A stretch of DNA of 64,000 nucleotides from Emydura subglobosa (lineage: Eukaryota; Chordata; Testudines; Chelidae): NCBI GenBank assembly GCA_007922225.1, contig ML679960.1:3052032-3116031 (forward strand). Reading direction: 5' to 3'. The position numbers and the translations under genes are program-made. Under the pieces are notes generated by a model that was not told where the DNA came from, did not search any database, and worked only from the letters and a program-made list of their open reading frames with translations. Of this stretch, positions 32,246-43,615 are shown piece after piece (position 1 is the first letter of the stretch; every line of letters begins with the position of its first letter).

Positions 32246-35185
32246 TATGATAAATAGAAGTTCAGCTATCACTGAGGATTAAGTATGCTTTGGGATCCTC
32301 ATTACACTGGAACCTAGCTTCTTGCAGATTTATTTGAGGGGGGGGAATTAAGAGAAATAAATTGAGAAAAAAAAGGAGTTTAATTGAATAGCTGGTTTCA
32401 GTGTCATGTATTTCAGCTGAAGATTCTTTGCTGAGCAGTAAAAGACAACATCTTTTCATACATAGTTACATAAATTCAGCTAATAGGCATTAGTTATGAG
32501 AGTCTGCCTGGTAAAAGTTCTGGGCCAGTGTCATTTGTACAAATTTATGTACTTTGGAAACATGCATTTTAAATGAGTCTTACCAATGTCAAAATTGCTT
32601 AACTGAGCTAAATCATCAACTCAATTACAAAGAGCTAGGATTTTTTCCCCCCCTCAGAATTAACAGGTCTAAATTACTATCATAATTCTAGCTTGACTAC
32701 TGAAGAAAATTAAAAAGCAGTTCCAACATCATTATACCCTACAAGTGTTACTAGTACTACAAACACAGGGACAAATCCTTAGCTCAGTACATCACTCCTC
32801 TGGAACTAGAACTGCTCCATAGCTACTATTGCCACCTTCAGGACTACAGTCGTTCCCACATCTATTCACAACTCTGTGAGAAGAGTGGCTGGTACATCCA
32901 TCATTGTTGTCCTTGCTTTCCCCTCCCCCCACCCCCAATTCTATCCCATGTCTTTGGGACACAGCAATTCCCCAGGCAGCAAAAAACAAAAACACTATGC
33001 ATTTCTCCAGGACCTATATTCTCTGTTATGCTTTTCCCATAGACAAAGAGCCTACATTTACTTTCTCTCAATTACTTTTATTTTAGATTATTAGAAATAA
33101 CAAAACCAGAAAGAACAAAAGTAAAGCGTCCAAGAGAGAGCACTGTGTGTGTTCTCTCTCCAACACGCTATGTCATTTCTACCTCACAAAAACAGCAGCT
33201 ACACCCACAAAGTGCCTTAGAAACATAGAGATGTGGCATAAAGAAAATGGTCAAAATAGTTCTATAGCTAAATACATATATCTACAAGCCGGAACCACTA
33301 ATTTAATGTTTCCTTATTCCACAGGCATACCCAGAAGATTACAGTTCTTTAGTCACTTGAAAAGGGGATCATGGCGGTAACTCCACTGAGCAAGGAAGTT
33401 TTGATTTTCACACATTAAGGGAAGTGAAGTCTGATCTCAAAGCACTTATCAATAGACCATTTGCATGGAGAATAAGCAACACAAAACACGGAAAGAATGT
33501 GATTGCCAAAGTAAAATCATGTAGTTTCATTCTTCCCTTGTCAATTCTAAATGTCTGAGCTCAACACAGCACTGCAACTTGCAAAAAAGATTCTTGGAAT
33601 AGATCAGGGCTTACATTTCAGGGATGGGTAATTCTATCCGCCCATTGCAGCATGTTTCTGTGCCCTCAACTGCAGTACAATGTAATGTAAAATACAGGCA
33701 TTTTCTCTGTTCTTAATTTGTAGTGCTATGTTTTCAAAACATTTATTGCACCGTTACGCAATTTTTTTGGCATGAAATCTAAATAAATATTCCTGTTATT
33801 CCAAATCTTTGGGATGTTTTCTACATCATTTAGATGTATGGCAATAAAACTATTGTCTCATCTGTGATTTTCAATAAAAATTTCTGACAGTTTACCCCAC
33901 CAATGTGCCAATGTATATTTGCATTCAAAACTAAAGACTAAATTTACATTGGGTGAGAGGGATGAACACAGCTGAATGAGTTCTGGAACAAAAGTTATCC
34001 CGCCAGCATGGGGCAAACTGACTCAAGCAAATCCAGGGACACCCTTAATTTCTATTGCAAAAAACATAGCACACTCCCCTGTCTAGAGCATAGTATAAAG
34101 AGCGGTATAGGTGCTTTCCAGCTGGGATCCATGACCTCTTCAATCTAAGGTACATAAGAAGGATCATAGCCCGTTCTTGAGTGCTTGATAGAGGTTGTGC
34201 TCTGCTGTTTGTTTGGATGAAACAGAGAAGAGATTCCAGATATCCCCAAACAGTACAGGGCAGGATCTAACATTTAAACAGCCAGAAGTAACTATGTTGA
34301 CTTACTAGGGTGACCGAAGTGATCTGCATAGCTCAGAAGATCCACTCAGGGCTCACATCTGTCCATGAATACAGCTTCCTGTGAAGTCAATCGGAGCCAT
34401 CCCTGTGTAACAGAGGACATAATTCATATGTGTAGAACATATGAACATTCTGTGTGTAGAAACTTTCTCATCCTAGTTCCTCAACTATGGCCATGGCCCA
34501 ATGGCCCGGAATATGTCAGCACATCTCCAGTCAGGAAGCTAACCTTCACTAACTGAGTTACCCCCTGCAGATTTCTACAGATATTAACTGAACTGTTATG
34601 CAAGTTCTCTTTGTCCCTAATGAGAGGTTATTAATCAATTGTGTGTTTGCTGTAATGAAAGGGCAGTTCTGAATTTTAATAAATGTCATGTATAAAATTA
34701 ACAAATAAATAATTAAGAAGAGATATTACCTGATTTTGGCACCACCTTGGTAGGAATGCAAAGACCCAGAAAAGCAATGTGCTATACAACAAATGGGTCT
34801 TACACACTTTTACAGACTGTGTCCATGGTTGCTTGTCTGGTGAAGGCAAAGTTGTGCTCTCACATGTGTAATCAAACTGGAGCAATCGAATTCCTCACTG
34901 GTCTGCCAAACAGGGGGACAGGGGAGATTCCCTTTTCCCTTCTCTCAGTTTCAGCTCAGTGTGTAACTTATCTCGTCTCACCTGTGTGTGAGCTGCAGCT
35001 CTCTGTCAACATGAGTCCTCGTTAGTGGAAAGAAGCAGTGCAGGTGAGAGAGATGGAGTAAAAACAACAAATCACATACAAGGCAAATCGAGGCATCTGC
35101 TCAGTTCTTCTGCAGAACAGTGTGATTACAGCCAATTAGCTGTTAAAGTAAGGACAAACTTATCATCTATTTGCATTGTGGTTAC
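32246..35185. other. Unassigned non-coding stretch
   Basis: AT-rich, with no recognised repeat family. Open frames at 32876, 33147, 34365, 34747 and 35025 are 62-92 codons and have no recognisable domain. Confidence 0.4.
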
Positions 35186-35187
35186 TC

Positions 35188-35295
35188 CCAAAGGCTCTAA
35201 TCAGGACTGGAGCGTCATTTATGCTGGGTACTGTACAAACAAATAGGAAATATGGTCCATGCCCCAGATAAATTACAATCTGAGACAAGACACAA
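35188..35295 (+). repeat. MIR-like dispersed repeat, copy 3
   Basis: 'AAGGCTCTAATCAGGACTGG', 'ATGCTGGGTACTGTACAAAC' and 'ATGCCCCAGATAAATTACAA' follow the family order: a gctc.gatc word, a gctg.gt.ctgtacaaa core, then a cccc-aga-ttacaatct tail. Best preserved of the four copies. Confidence 0.6.
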
Positions 35296-35554
35296 TCAAT
35301 ATGTGTGACAAACAAAAAAGAGAAGGAAGGAGAATGAACCTAATGATAATATCACGTGGTTACATCAGTTAGCTAATGCACAGGCTCATGGTAACAAATC
35401 ATCTTAATTTTTTTTAAATTACTACATTTATTCATAAAACTCCTGTACTCAGCTAACCATCAATGACTGGCTGTTTTTTTAAGCCATCATAGCAGAAGTG
35501 GGTCTTGAGGAAAGAGCTTAAGGAGAATAACATAGGTATGTGTTTTGTGGTAGC

Positions 35555-35662
35555 TTATAGAGGCCCCAATCAGGGATCACAGCCCCTTTGTGCTAAGTGC
35601 TGTGCACAAATGTAATAAAAGATACAGTCCACTGCCCCGAGAGTTTACAGTCTTCTCGGGTA
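35555..35662 (+). repeat. MIR-like dispersed repeat, copy 4
   Basis: 'AGGCCCCAATCAGGGATCAC', 'TTGTGCTAAGTGCTGTGCAC' and 'GCCCCGAGAGTTTACAGTCT' follow the same word order as copies 1-3. It lies only about 260 bases after copy 3 in the same orientation. Confidence 0.6.
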
Positions 35663-35694
35663 ACAGGAGGCAAAAGTGGATCTAACAAACTAAT

Positions 35695-35719
35695 GGGGGG
35701 GAAAAAAGTAGGGGGGGGG
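35695..35719 (+). repeat. G-rich purine tract
   Basis: A G7 run (35695-35701), an AAAAAAGTA spacer, then a G9 run (35711-35719), in a purine-rich context. Two long G runs alone do not make an intramolecular quadruplex of normal type. Confidence 0.5.
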
Positions 35720-36289
35720 AGGAAGACAAAGTAAAATTGTTATATAAGTAACCGTGGCAGCACACCGACTATCTAGTCACTGCTGAGTATCATCCCAGAA
35801 GAGAGTTTTAGAGGAGAGATTTGAAGAAAGATTGTGTAGTGGCTTTGCAGGTTTTTATGAAGCACTTATCCCAGAGGGGGCATCATAGGAAGAAAGAATA
35901 CAGATGCCTGAAGGAAAATTGGACTAATAGGGGATGATAGTTGGCATTCATTGCAAGAACAGAGACTGTAGTCTATGGCATGGCATTTTCCAAAGTACTT
36001 AGGAGTTACACCATTGACTGAAATAGAAGCAAAAATTAGGCCAACGCTGAGTGCTTTTGAAAATTCCACCCTTAGCATTAAGTAGGGTCAGGGGCCTGTG
36101 GAAAAAGATAGTACATGATCATGTAATTTAAAAATGTATCATAATGGATACAGAGGGGCAGAATTAAAGTCACAGGGGACACCTTAGTTCTAGCATTTCA
36201 TAACTTTTCCATAACTTTTGAGTGTCAGTAACAATCTCAGCAATACAACTACAGTTTAGGATAGTCACCTTGTCTCTAATATTATTATA
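35720..36289. other. Unassigned non-coding stretch
   Basis: No repeat recognised apart from a possible short MITE fragment near 36000-36070 ('GCTTTTGAAAATTCCACCC'). Confidence 0.4.
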
Positions 36290-37490
36290 TAGGAGGTGGC
36301 CCATGCCATAGGGCAGCCCTGCCCTGAGCACCCTTCTGTGGAAGATGCATTAGGGGCAACTGCCTCAGTTTCCTTTCCTTCCACTCATGAAAGAAAACAG
36401 TTTCTCAGTGTCCGATACAAAGTACAACCCTGGTTATAATTTATTCACATATACCAGAACAGTAATTCCCCCAAAACCCGGTGGTAAAGCCATTCTCCAA
36501 TTTTCACAACAACAAACATTATGTTTTTCCAGTTCCCCTCTTCAGGGACATCACCTCCAAGTCACCCACCCAAGAGTCAATAGCAACACTTTGTTCCCAT
36601 TTCCTTTTTCCCCTCCTGATCCAGGATCCTGCTTGTGAGGTCTCTGCCCTGAGAGCTCCCCCTCCTGCGTTCCACCTCTCAGGCCTCATTGCTTGGGAAT
36701 TCAGAGGGATCCACGATCCTCAAGTCAAACCTCTTGCTTTGAGGCTTGGCTGCCCCTGACCCAGCCGGCTTTTCTCTGTGATGTACCAAAAACTGTGTTA
36801 AAATTGTAAGTGCTCAGGAGGTTTTCCTAGTCCTGCTTGCAGAATAGGTGACTCTTCAGGGAAGCATAAAATCTGGGCCCAGCAGCAGTCAGTTTGCAGA
36901 CAGCCAGTCTAGTGAAAGGTGGGGCAAGCTGTGCCTCTGTTTTAGGGAGCAGCCTGCTTTGTCTTTCTCTGGTTTGGGGTTCTTGTGTGTTAGTGTTCAG
37001 AATTCTAAGAAATAAAATAGTGCTATGTTGTTACCTTCCAGCAAGGATATGTTATGTTTTTATTTTACTTCTCGGTTATATGCCATGAAACATAACATTA
37101 CCCTTTTCTTATGGGCCTGAGCCTTCCACTCTGCAGGGGTCCCCAGCTTAGTCAGTTTTCATCAATACTTCTGTTACAGTTCCCATCTGAACTCAGCTTT
37201 CTCTGCTGGGTCTCCTGAAGCTCTCTCCCAAGCAACTCCTGCCAGTTCTTCCTTGCTGTTTCCTGTCTCTTGGAGTTTCAGGCAGCTCTTACCCACACCG
37301 CTTGTATCTGACTCCAGATCTTGGACTCTCCCAGTTGCCTTTCCTTTAGGGCACAGATGCCCTCTCTTCAGACAAATTGGGAGTCAACTGACAAGTCATA
37401 GTTGCACTAGCCTCTTCCCTTTTAAAGAGTAGATGTCTCCCTTTAACAGGCCACCTTCATATTATTTCATATAGAAGTTAATATTAAATC
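36290..37490 (-). mobile_element. Probable ERV-type LTR remnant, interrupted
   Basis: On the minus strand a TATA-like TTTAAA (37421-37426, in 'cttttaaagag') precedes an AATAAA (36440-36445), which in turn precedes a 'GGAAACTGAGGCAGTTGCCC' segment. 'CCCTTTAACAGGCCACCTTC' near 37439 is wording I associate with turtle LTRs. The body is interrupted at about 36777-37097. Neither terminus nor a target duplication is clear, so the class call is inference. Confidence 0.4.
36777..37097 (+). mobile_element. LTR-like insertion inside the 36.3-37.5 kb element
   Basis: It has TG...CA ends, starting TGTGATGTACCAAAA and ending GAAACATAACA. An AATAAA lies at 37011-37016, followed by 'AGTGCTATGTTGTTACCTTC'. 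The sequences on either side match no part of it. No 5-bp duplication was found. It could be a short solo LTR. Confidence 0.4.
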
Positions 37491-37515
37491 ATAGCCCTAT
37501 ACATAAAACATACAC

Positions 37516-37539
37516 CACACACACACACACACACACACA
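37516..37539 (+). repeat. (CA)n microsatellite
   Basis: Twelve uninterrupted CA units. It lies just outside the right edge of the 36.3-37.5 kb element. Confidence 0.9.
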
Positions 37540-37579
37540 GAATTTTGAACCTCTGCTCCCTACAAACTGTAAAAAATAT

Positions 37580-38030
37580 ATTTTAAAATGGAGTCAAGAA
37601 AAACAAAAATTATTCAAGACCTGGAGAAATGCCTTACAGAGAGGGACTTGAGCTCAATCTGTTTAGTTTGTCAGCAAGAAGATTGTGAGGTGACTTGGTT
37701 ACCATATATCAATGTACCTTCAGAGGGAGAAAATGCTGGATACTTCAGTGCTCTTCAATCCAGCAGATAAAGAAAGGCATAGCAAGAACCAACGGTGGGC
37801 AGCTGAAGCCACACAAATTCAAATGAGAAAATAAAGCACACATTTTTAACAGTGAGGGTGACCCCTGGGACAAACTACCAAGGAAAGCAGTGCACTCTCC
37901 ATCACTTGGGTCAAGACTGGCTGCCTTTCTGGATGAGATGATTTAGTCCAACACAAGTTATAGCGCTCAACACAAAGTTAGCTATAATGATTCCTTCTGA
38001 CCTGCATCTCTAACAGTCTAAGAATATATA
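37580..38030 (+). pseudogene. CR1 LINE 3' end, copy E
   Basis: Words of the CR1 C-terminal region run in order: 'GTTTAGTTTGTCAGCAAGAA' (the LFSL..RRL block, with frameshift), 'TGGGTCAAGACTGGCTGCCT' (the SLAAFLDEM-like end), and 'TTCCTTCTGACCTGCATCTC' at the terminus. It is 5'-truncated to about 450 bases. An open frame of 60 codons at 37588-37770 belongs to it and is not a gene. Confidence 0.65.
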
Positions 38031-38034
38031 TTTG

Positions 38035-41000
38035 TTCTATGGGGAAACTGAAAAACTATAGAGGGAATTTAGGTTGCCAAACTTTTTGAGAGTTGAAATT
38101 TGGCAAGGACAAGAGAATATTTCTACTTCTACAAAATATGCCATGGGATCTTTAATGCCTAAAAACGGTCAGGGCCTCATTTTGTCCAAAAGAGGGCATC
38201 TCCAGCAGCACTGTATCCCTAAACATCCTGCTGAGGAACTGGCTCTGTGGCTAACCTAAAGCAAAGGCTGCCACCCTTTATTTCCCAATTCTACTTCTTG
38301 CAGAATCCACAGACATTCATTGTCCTCCAATCCAAATAATAATCTATTCAGACTTTGATTTGGTTTATCTTGTGTGATCCTGACCGTGTCAGGGTACAGG
38401 GTGATACAGCTGTAAATTACTGTGTTAGCCTTTGTATTACAAATACTTTATTTGTGGCATCTAAAGTGTTCCAGTATGAGAGAGGGAGGGAAGAAGGAAA
38501 ATGACAGTAATGGGAGGGGAAAGGCTGTAGGCACTATTACACTATTTATTGGTGCTTGCAGTATTAAATTATCTTCTGCACCTTGCAAACAGGCAGCCCC
38601 AAATTTTTTCTGTAAATATTTAGGTGTGCCATTTCCATTTTAGCACAGTAATTTGAACTCTGCTTTGTAACCTAGGAAATCCTGGGCCAGACCCCTGACG
38701 TAAACTCAGCATGGCTCCCCTGAAGTCAACGAGCTACATCAATTTTCACCATCTCAGCATGTGACCCAGCTTTAGACTAGATCAAGACCCTGATATTTAT
38801 GGGAAGAGAACTCCATGGAAAGTGGTCTCCCTACATCCCATACCAGGGGCCTGATTCTGATACTATTGAACACGAGAAAGAGTATCAAAATCACTCACGA
38901 AAACTTTCAGCCATATCGGCTCTTTGTTCTAAAATGTTCAAAGCAGTTCCAATAAATGTGTCCTACAAACTTACCTATGGATTCACTATCATCACTCCCT
39001 ATATTATGAACATTCAGCCTGTTTTCCTCTTTCCAGTTTATTAAACTAGTGGAGGAGGAAGAGTCTCCACCCAAGTTCAAGGTGAAATTTTGCTAATTTT
39101 CTCCATGTCTGATTTGTCAAATTGTAATTGCTTTCTATTAAATTGTCTCCTGTTTCTTTTATATCAGTTTTCTAAGTGTTATGTTACATCTTGTGATGGA
39201 ATGCAACAGACATGAAGCCTTTGTAAATGTCACCGATTAAGCACTTTTTAGAAATAGAGCTGCACACAACACTTAATCCAAGCAGTTGACAGTTTACTAA
39301 AGCAATTAGATGCTGTATACAACTCTATAAATAGGACATTAATTTCCTTATTAAACCTCAGGAGAATCAACACTTTGATTCCCTAAGGGAAGGAAATTTT
39401 CACTGACAACCAGCTTAATATTCAAAGTCTGCGGCATCAAATGAGGGATTCTGCACACACAGTACAGTCATGTTGTGGTTCTATTTATGTTTCAAGCAAA
39501 AAAGAGAGTGTTCCATTCCCCTCTAGCCCCTGGTTATATAGGAAAAGTAAAATGCGATGATCCCCTTGCAAAAGCCAGTTTTTTCCCTTGTAGCTCATAA
39601 AATAAGTATGAATATGAACATTACTGTGCCAAAATCTCTCATTTAAACTGTCGTTCTGAATCAATTTTCAGTACAAGAGAAGCACTTCCATTGAACTGAT
39701 CTGTGCACAGTCCTTTCTTATTCCAGCCAATAGTGAAACAAAATGTCCTATCCCCTATCTGCAGCTGTTTTGATTGGGTGTTAGCTTCAATAAATTCTGA
39801 GAATAATATTCAATATTGTTTCTGAAATTCCCTTTTCTGGTATAGAAATCTTAAGCAATGGCACGGTTCTACTGCTGTAGCATCCGCTACAAGTTTAATT
39901 GAAGTCAATGGTAAAACAGACACTGACTTTAATGGAGCTGAGTCAAACCCATATTCAGCTGTTTTCTATTTTTGTATCATCCTCCTAGTAGATACATGAG
40001 TGAATAGTCCCAGAGCTAAAGATTTAAACCTACCTTAGCTATAGTAAAAAACAGACCAAGAAATGAATGCATCAATACTTACTTACAATCTAAAGTAACT
40101 GGATGAAAAATTGTAGCCACAGAAGCTTGCTGGGAAGTTTTGCCAGACATCTATAATATTAATTGGCTCTGTAAGTGCTGCACATAACATGAAGCCAAGA
40201 CTCTTATTTAAAGAGCTGTATGTCAAAATTCAGTAGGACACCTGAAGCAAGGTTTTAATTTATTTTTACATTGTAATCATGCAGTCTTTAAGGAACCATT
40301 TGTTGTACAACACCAAATATATTTCAAACCATTTGACCTTCTGGTTTTCACATGTACAACTGCAGCTTTGCCATCAAATTTCTACATCACTTTTGGATCT
40401 CAGTGGTTTCCAACATGGCAGGTTTTATTTAGATGTAACATTGTCTGAAATTTTTGTTTTTCCCTTCCAAACACCATTCATGATTCAGTTCCCGACAAAA
40501 AAAAAAAAAAAAAAAAGTAAGATTTACAGAAAAGAACATTACCATTTAGAAAATTCATGACTACCAAAAATTTTCATTAAAGATAAAGCACAGTAAAAGG
40601 TTGATTCTAATCTCTGCAGTATGGCATGTAAAATTAGAGCCTGGTCTTGAGGCTTAAACTCTGGCAGTAATGTAGCATTCACATGTTATGAATATATTTT
40701 GTGAGGAAGGTGGGTGTTCTTTTTAAAAACAAACAGCTGGGTACTGGGTGGGCTCAGCACGACTGGTAATAGGACATTGGTATTTGTCTCTAGATCTAAG
40801 ATTCAAATCTAGCCTTATGAGTAGCAAATGAAAGTAGTTACTCTTCAAATGGCTGTTTGGTGGTATATACGAAAAGAATTTTATAGTAGATCATTTAGTC
40901 CAGTCTTCAGCAGAAACAGATGGACAGCTAAAATCCCATTGCAATGGACAATTTTATCATCAGTCTCATCAGAGAGGCCAGGAAATGAAATGATCTACCA

Positions 41001-41520
41001 TTGTTCCTATAGAGTTCCTTTCTAGGTGGAAGACCATCAGTGGGAACATGTGGGGAAGCTTGCTGAAATGCCACACTGACAGTAGTAAATTCCTTTAATT
41101 TTTCCTATGCTTCATGAACTCCTCTGGCATTATGCGGGCCGGTTACTTTCTTCAGCATTAAATCAAGCAAAAACTCATACTAGGATGACTTCTGTTGTTA
41201 AGAGGTCTTGATGAATAATTCATAACAAATATATTTGTTATTTTCTGTTCTCAGATTGTCTACAAACAGATCACAGTGTTACCAGCTCACCTATTCATTT
41301 CTCTGACTAATTTGTGGTCTGTAGCTCAATTGCTACCATTTCTTCCATGTATTCAACATGTGACATTGAAGCTGTATTGACTGCGTGCATGGCTCACATG
41401 ATATGTTTCTGCTCCCTGACTAGATAAGTGTCATTCTGAGAATCTGATTGCTGGTACAAATATTGTGATACCAAATTTAAAATTTGTTTTCTGTGAATAT
41501 TCTGCAATGTTTGCTTATAT
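38035..41520. other. Mostly unassigned non-coding stretch
   Basis: Short MITE-like palindromes appear at about 38690-38765 ('GCTCCCCTGAAGTCAACGAG') and about 39890-39965. An A20 run lies at 40497-40516. A tRNA B-box-like 'GATTCAAATCT' near 40801, with 'GGTATTTGTCTCTAGATCTA' before it, could be a decayed SINE. 39040-39420 is AT-rich without recognised repeats. Confidence 0.4.
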
Positions 41521-41525
41521 TTTTT

Positions 41526-41585
41526 TCTGTTTCCATGAATGCTGCTGACAGTAAACTCCTTTGCAGAAGTATTCATGGAAACAGA
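41526..41585 (+). repeat. 60-nt inverted repeat (18-bp stem, 24-nt loop)
   Basis: Arms are 41526-41543 (TCTGTTTCCATGAATGCT) and 41568-41585 (AGTATTCATGGAAACAGA). They are complementary at 17 of 18 positions, and the remaining pair is G-U in RNA. The loop is 41544-41567. Outer T and A runs (41521-41525 and 41591-41596) could extend the stem across a bulge. This could be a pre-miRNA-like hairpin or a tiny decayed MITE; nothing distinguishes these here. Confidence 0.6.
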
Positions 41586-41589
41586 ACAG

Positions 41590-42705
41590 AAAAAAATCAA
41601 AATGGAAGTTCAAAAATGTGAATGAACATTCAAATAATTTTTTTACGGTATTTGCCCACTTTACATGTTAAGCACAATTGTAAGTAGCTATTCTGAATTT
41701 ACTGTGGTGGGTAGAAGTCTAGGCAAAAACTCTTTCAAATTAGGTTGTGTTTTTCACACTTCCCAGTGAAAAGTTTCCATTCCTTAGCAAAAGGATAAGG
41801 ACTTCAGGTTTTGCTCAACTCTCTTAATTAATAGAAAGCTATTAGTTAGATCACAGCTTGGTAATTATTTTAGCCCCACAATATATGCCACTAAAATTAT
41901 TTTTACAGAACTCTTCTAATGAGCAGCTATTCCTGTAGTGCAATTGCTTTAAATCTCATGAGGCTAATGTGTAATACATGACTGCTCCAGTTCACATCTC
42001 TCAGTACTCAGAGGACATAAATCAGTTTAAGTTGTTCATTTGTTATGGTACTCAATACTCTATTCTTTTTAACCACAGAGACAAAACCATTTGCTTTTTT
42101 CAATTTGATATTGGATTATGAATGATTTACATCCATAAATACTGTAAATGCCACATGACACTAACCCCATCCGCTGTGAGTTTACAACTTGCCTTTCTAT
42201 AGGTTCTATACTTAAGTTTACAGCAAGTTATCTGCTGACATAAATGGAGTACCATTACCGGATATGATGGTGTGGGACCTTAGTTTGAAGACAGGCTCAT
42301 AAGAGATGACAAATTCATAGTGAAGGACCTTACCATTCATCTATGTTAACCAACGTAGTATGCCATTCATGGTACTACAGTATCAACAGTTCTTTGGTGC
42401 TTGTTAGAGGCATTACATCTATCAAAACCAAGGTTGGACCTTTTGGTTTAACAGGCACATAAGTAAATATGATAAACCTTCTTGCTCAATATAACTTTGT
42501 CATCTTTAAATGGGGTTTTCAGAATTTCTTGAAGGGATATGTTATGAATTAATAAACATTGTAACCAAATAACTAATCTAGAGATAGGCAGGACCCGTGA
42601 AGTTCAGATTTGGATCCAAACTTTACCCATGTCTGAGTATTCATAGCTGGGGTTCCAACTTGGTTCCAAATGTAGTCATAGGCCCTATTTTTGCAGTTGG
42701 ATCCA
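41590..42705. other. Unassigned non-coding stretch
   Basis: AT-rich. About 42590-42700 ('AAGTTCAGATTTGGATCCAA', 'CTGGGGTTCCAACTTGG') resembles a short MITE of turtles, but the ends are not clear. Confidence 0.4.
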
Positions 42706-42707
42706 TG

Positions 42708-43615
42708 AAGGTAGACTCATGGACTCAGACTTTAAAGCCAGGAGGCAACATTACAATAATCTAGCCTGAGCCCCTGCTCATCGCAGGCTACAGAACCTCA
42801 CTCACACACTCCTGGAATAGAGCCATAACTCTGGCTGAGTTACTGAAGCCCTCAAATCATGATTTAAAGACTTCAAGTTACAGAGAATCCACCATTTTAC
42901 TCTAATTCAAACCATCCATGTCCAACATTGCAGAGGAGAGCAAAAAAAACCCCAGAGTCTCTGCCAATCTGACTTGAGGGAAAATTCTTTCCCAATCCTG
43001 TATATGGTGATCCATCAGATGCTGAGCATGTGGGTAAGACCCACCAGCCAGACACCTGGAAAGAATTCTCTGTAGTAACTCAGAGCCCTCTGCATCTAGT
43101 ATCCCACCTCTGGCCATTGGAGATATTTGCTAATAGCAGTCACAGATGGGCCACATGTCATTACAGGCAACCTTATCATACCATCCCCTAAACAGACTTA
43201 TCAAGCTCAGTCCTAAAACAAGTTATGTTTTTTGCCCCCACTATTCATTTTGGAAGGCTGTTCCTGAACTTCACTCCTCTGATGATTAGAAACCTTAGTC
43301 TAATTTCAAGCCTAAACTTGTTGATGGTTATAAACTGGCCATTTGTTTTTGTGTCAACACTGGCCCCTAACTCCTCTCTCCCTGGTGCTTATTCCTCTGA
43401 TGTATTTATAGAAAGCAACTATATGTCCCTTCAGTCTTTGTTTTGTTAGGCTAAACAAGCCAAGCTCCTTAAGTATCCTCCTGTAAGCCTTCCTCTGATC
43501 ATCATCATAGCCCTTCTCTGCACTTATTCCAGTTTGAGTTGATATTTCTTGAACACGGGAGACCAATATTCCAAAATACTTCCCTATCTCTACTTGAAAT
43601 ACCTCACCTCATGAA
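42708..43615 (-). pseudogene. CR1 LINE 3' part (end of ORF2)
   Basis: The minus-strand translation at 43354-43566 contains LKELGLFSLTKQRLKGHIVA followed by FYKYIRG. This is the C-terminal 'ELGLFSLEKRRLRGDLI..YKYL' block of CR1 ORF2. Downstream, plus-strand words such as 'CAGAGAATCCACCATTTTAC' (near 42882) and 'ATAATCTAGCCTGAGCCCCT' (near 42755) match the CR1 3' region read backwards. About 900 bases, 5'-truncated within RT, with frameshifts. Confidence 0.75.

Noticed and set aside
35695..35719. G-quadruplex
   Set aside because: Only two G runs are present; an ordinary intramolecular quadruplex needs four.
40497..40516. A20 run as a retroposon tail
   Set aside because: The sequence before it resembles no known retroposon or mRNA, and flanking duplications are absent.
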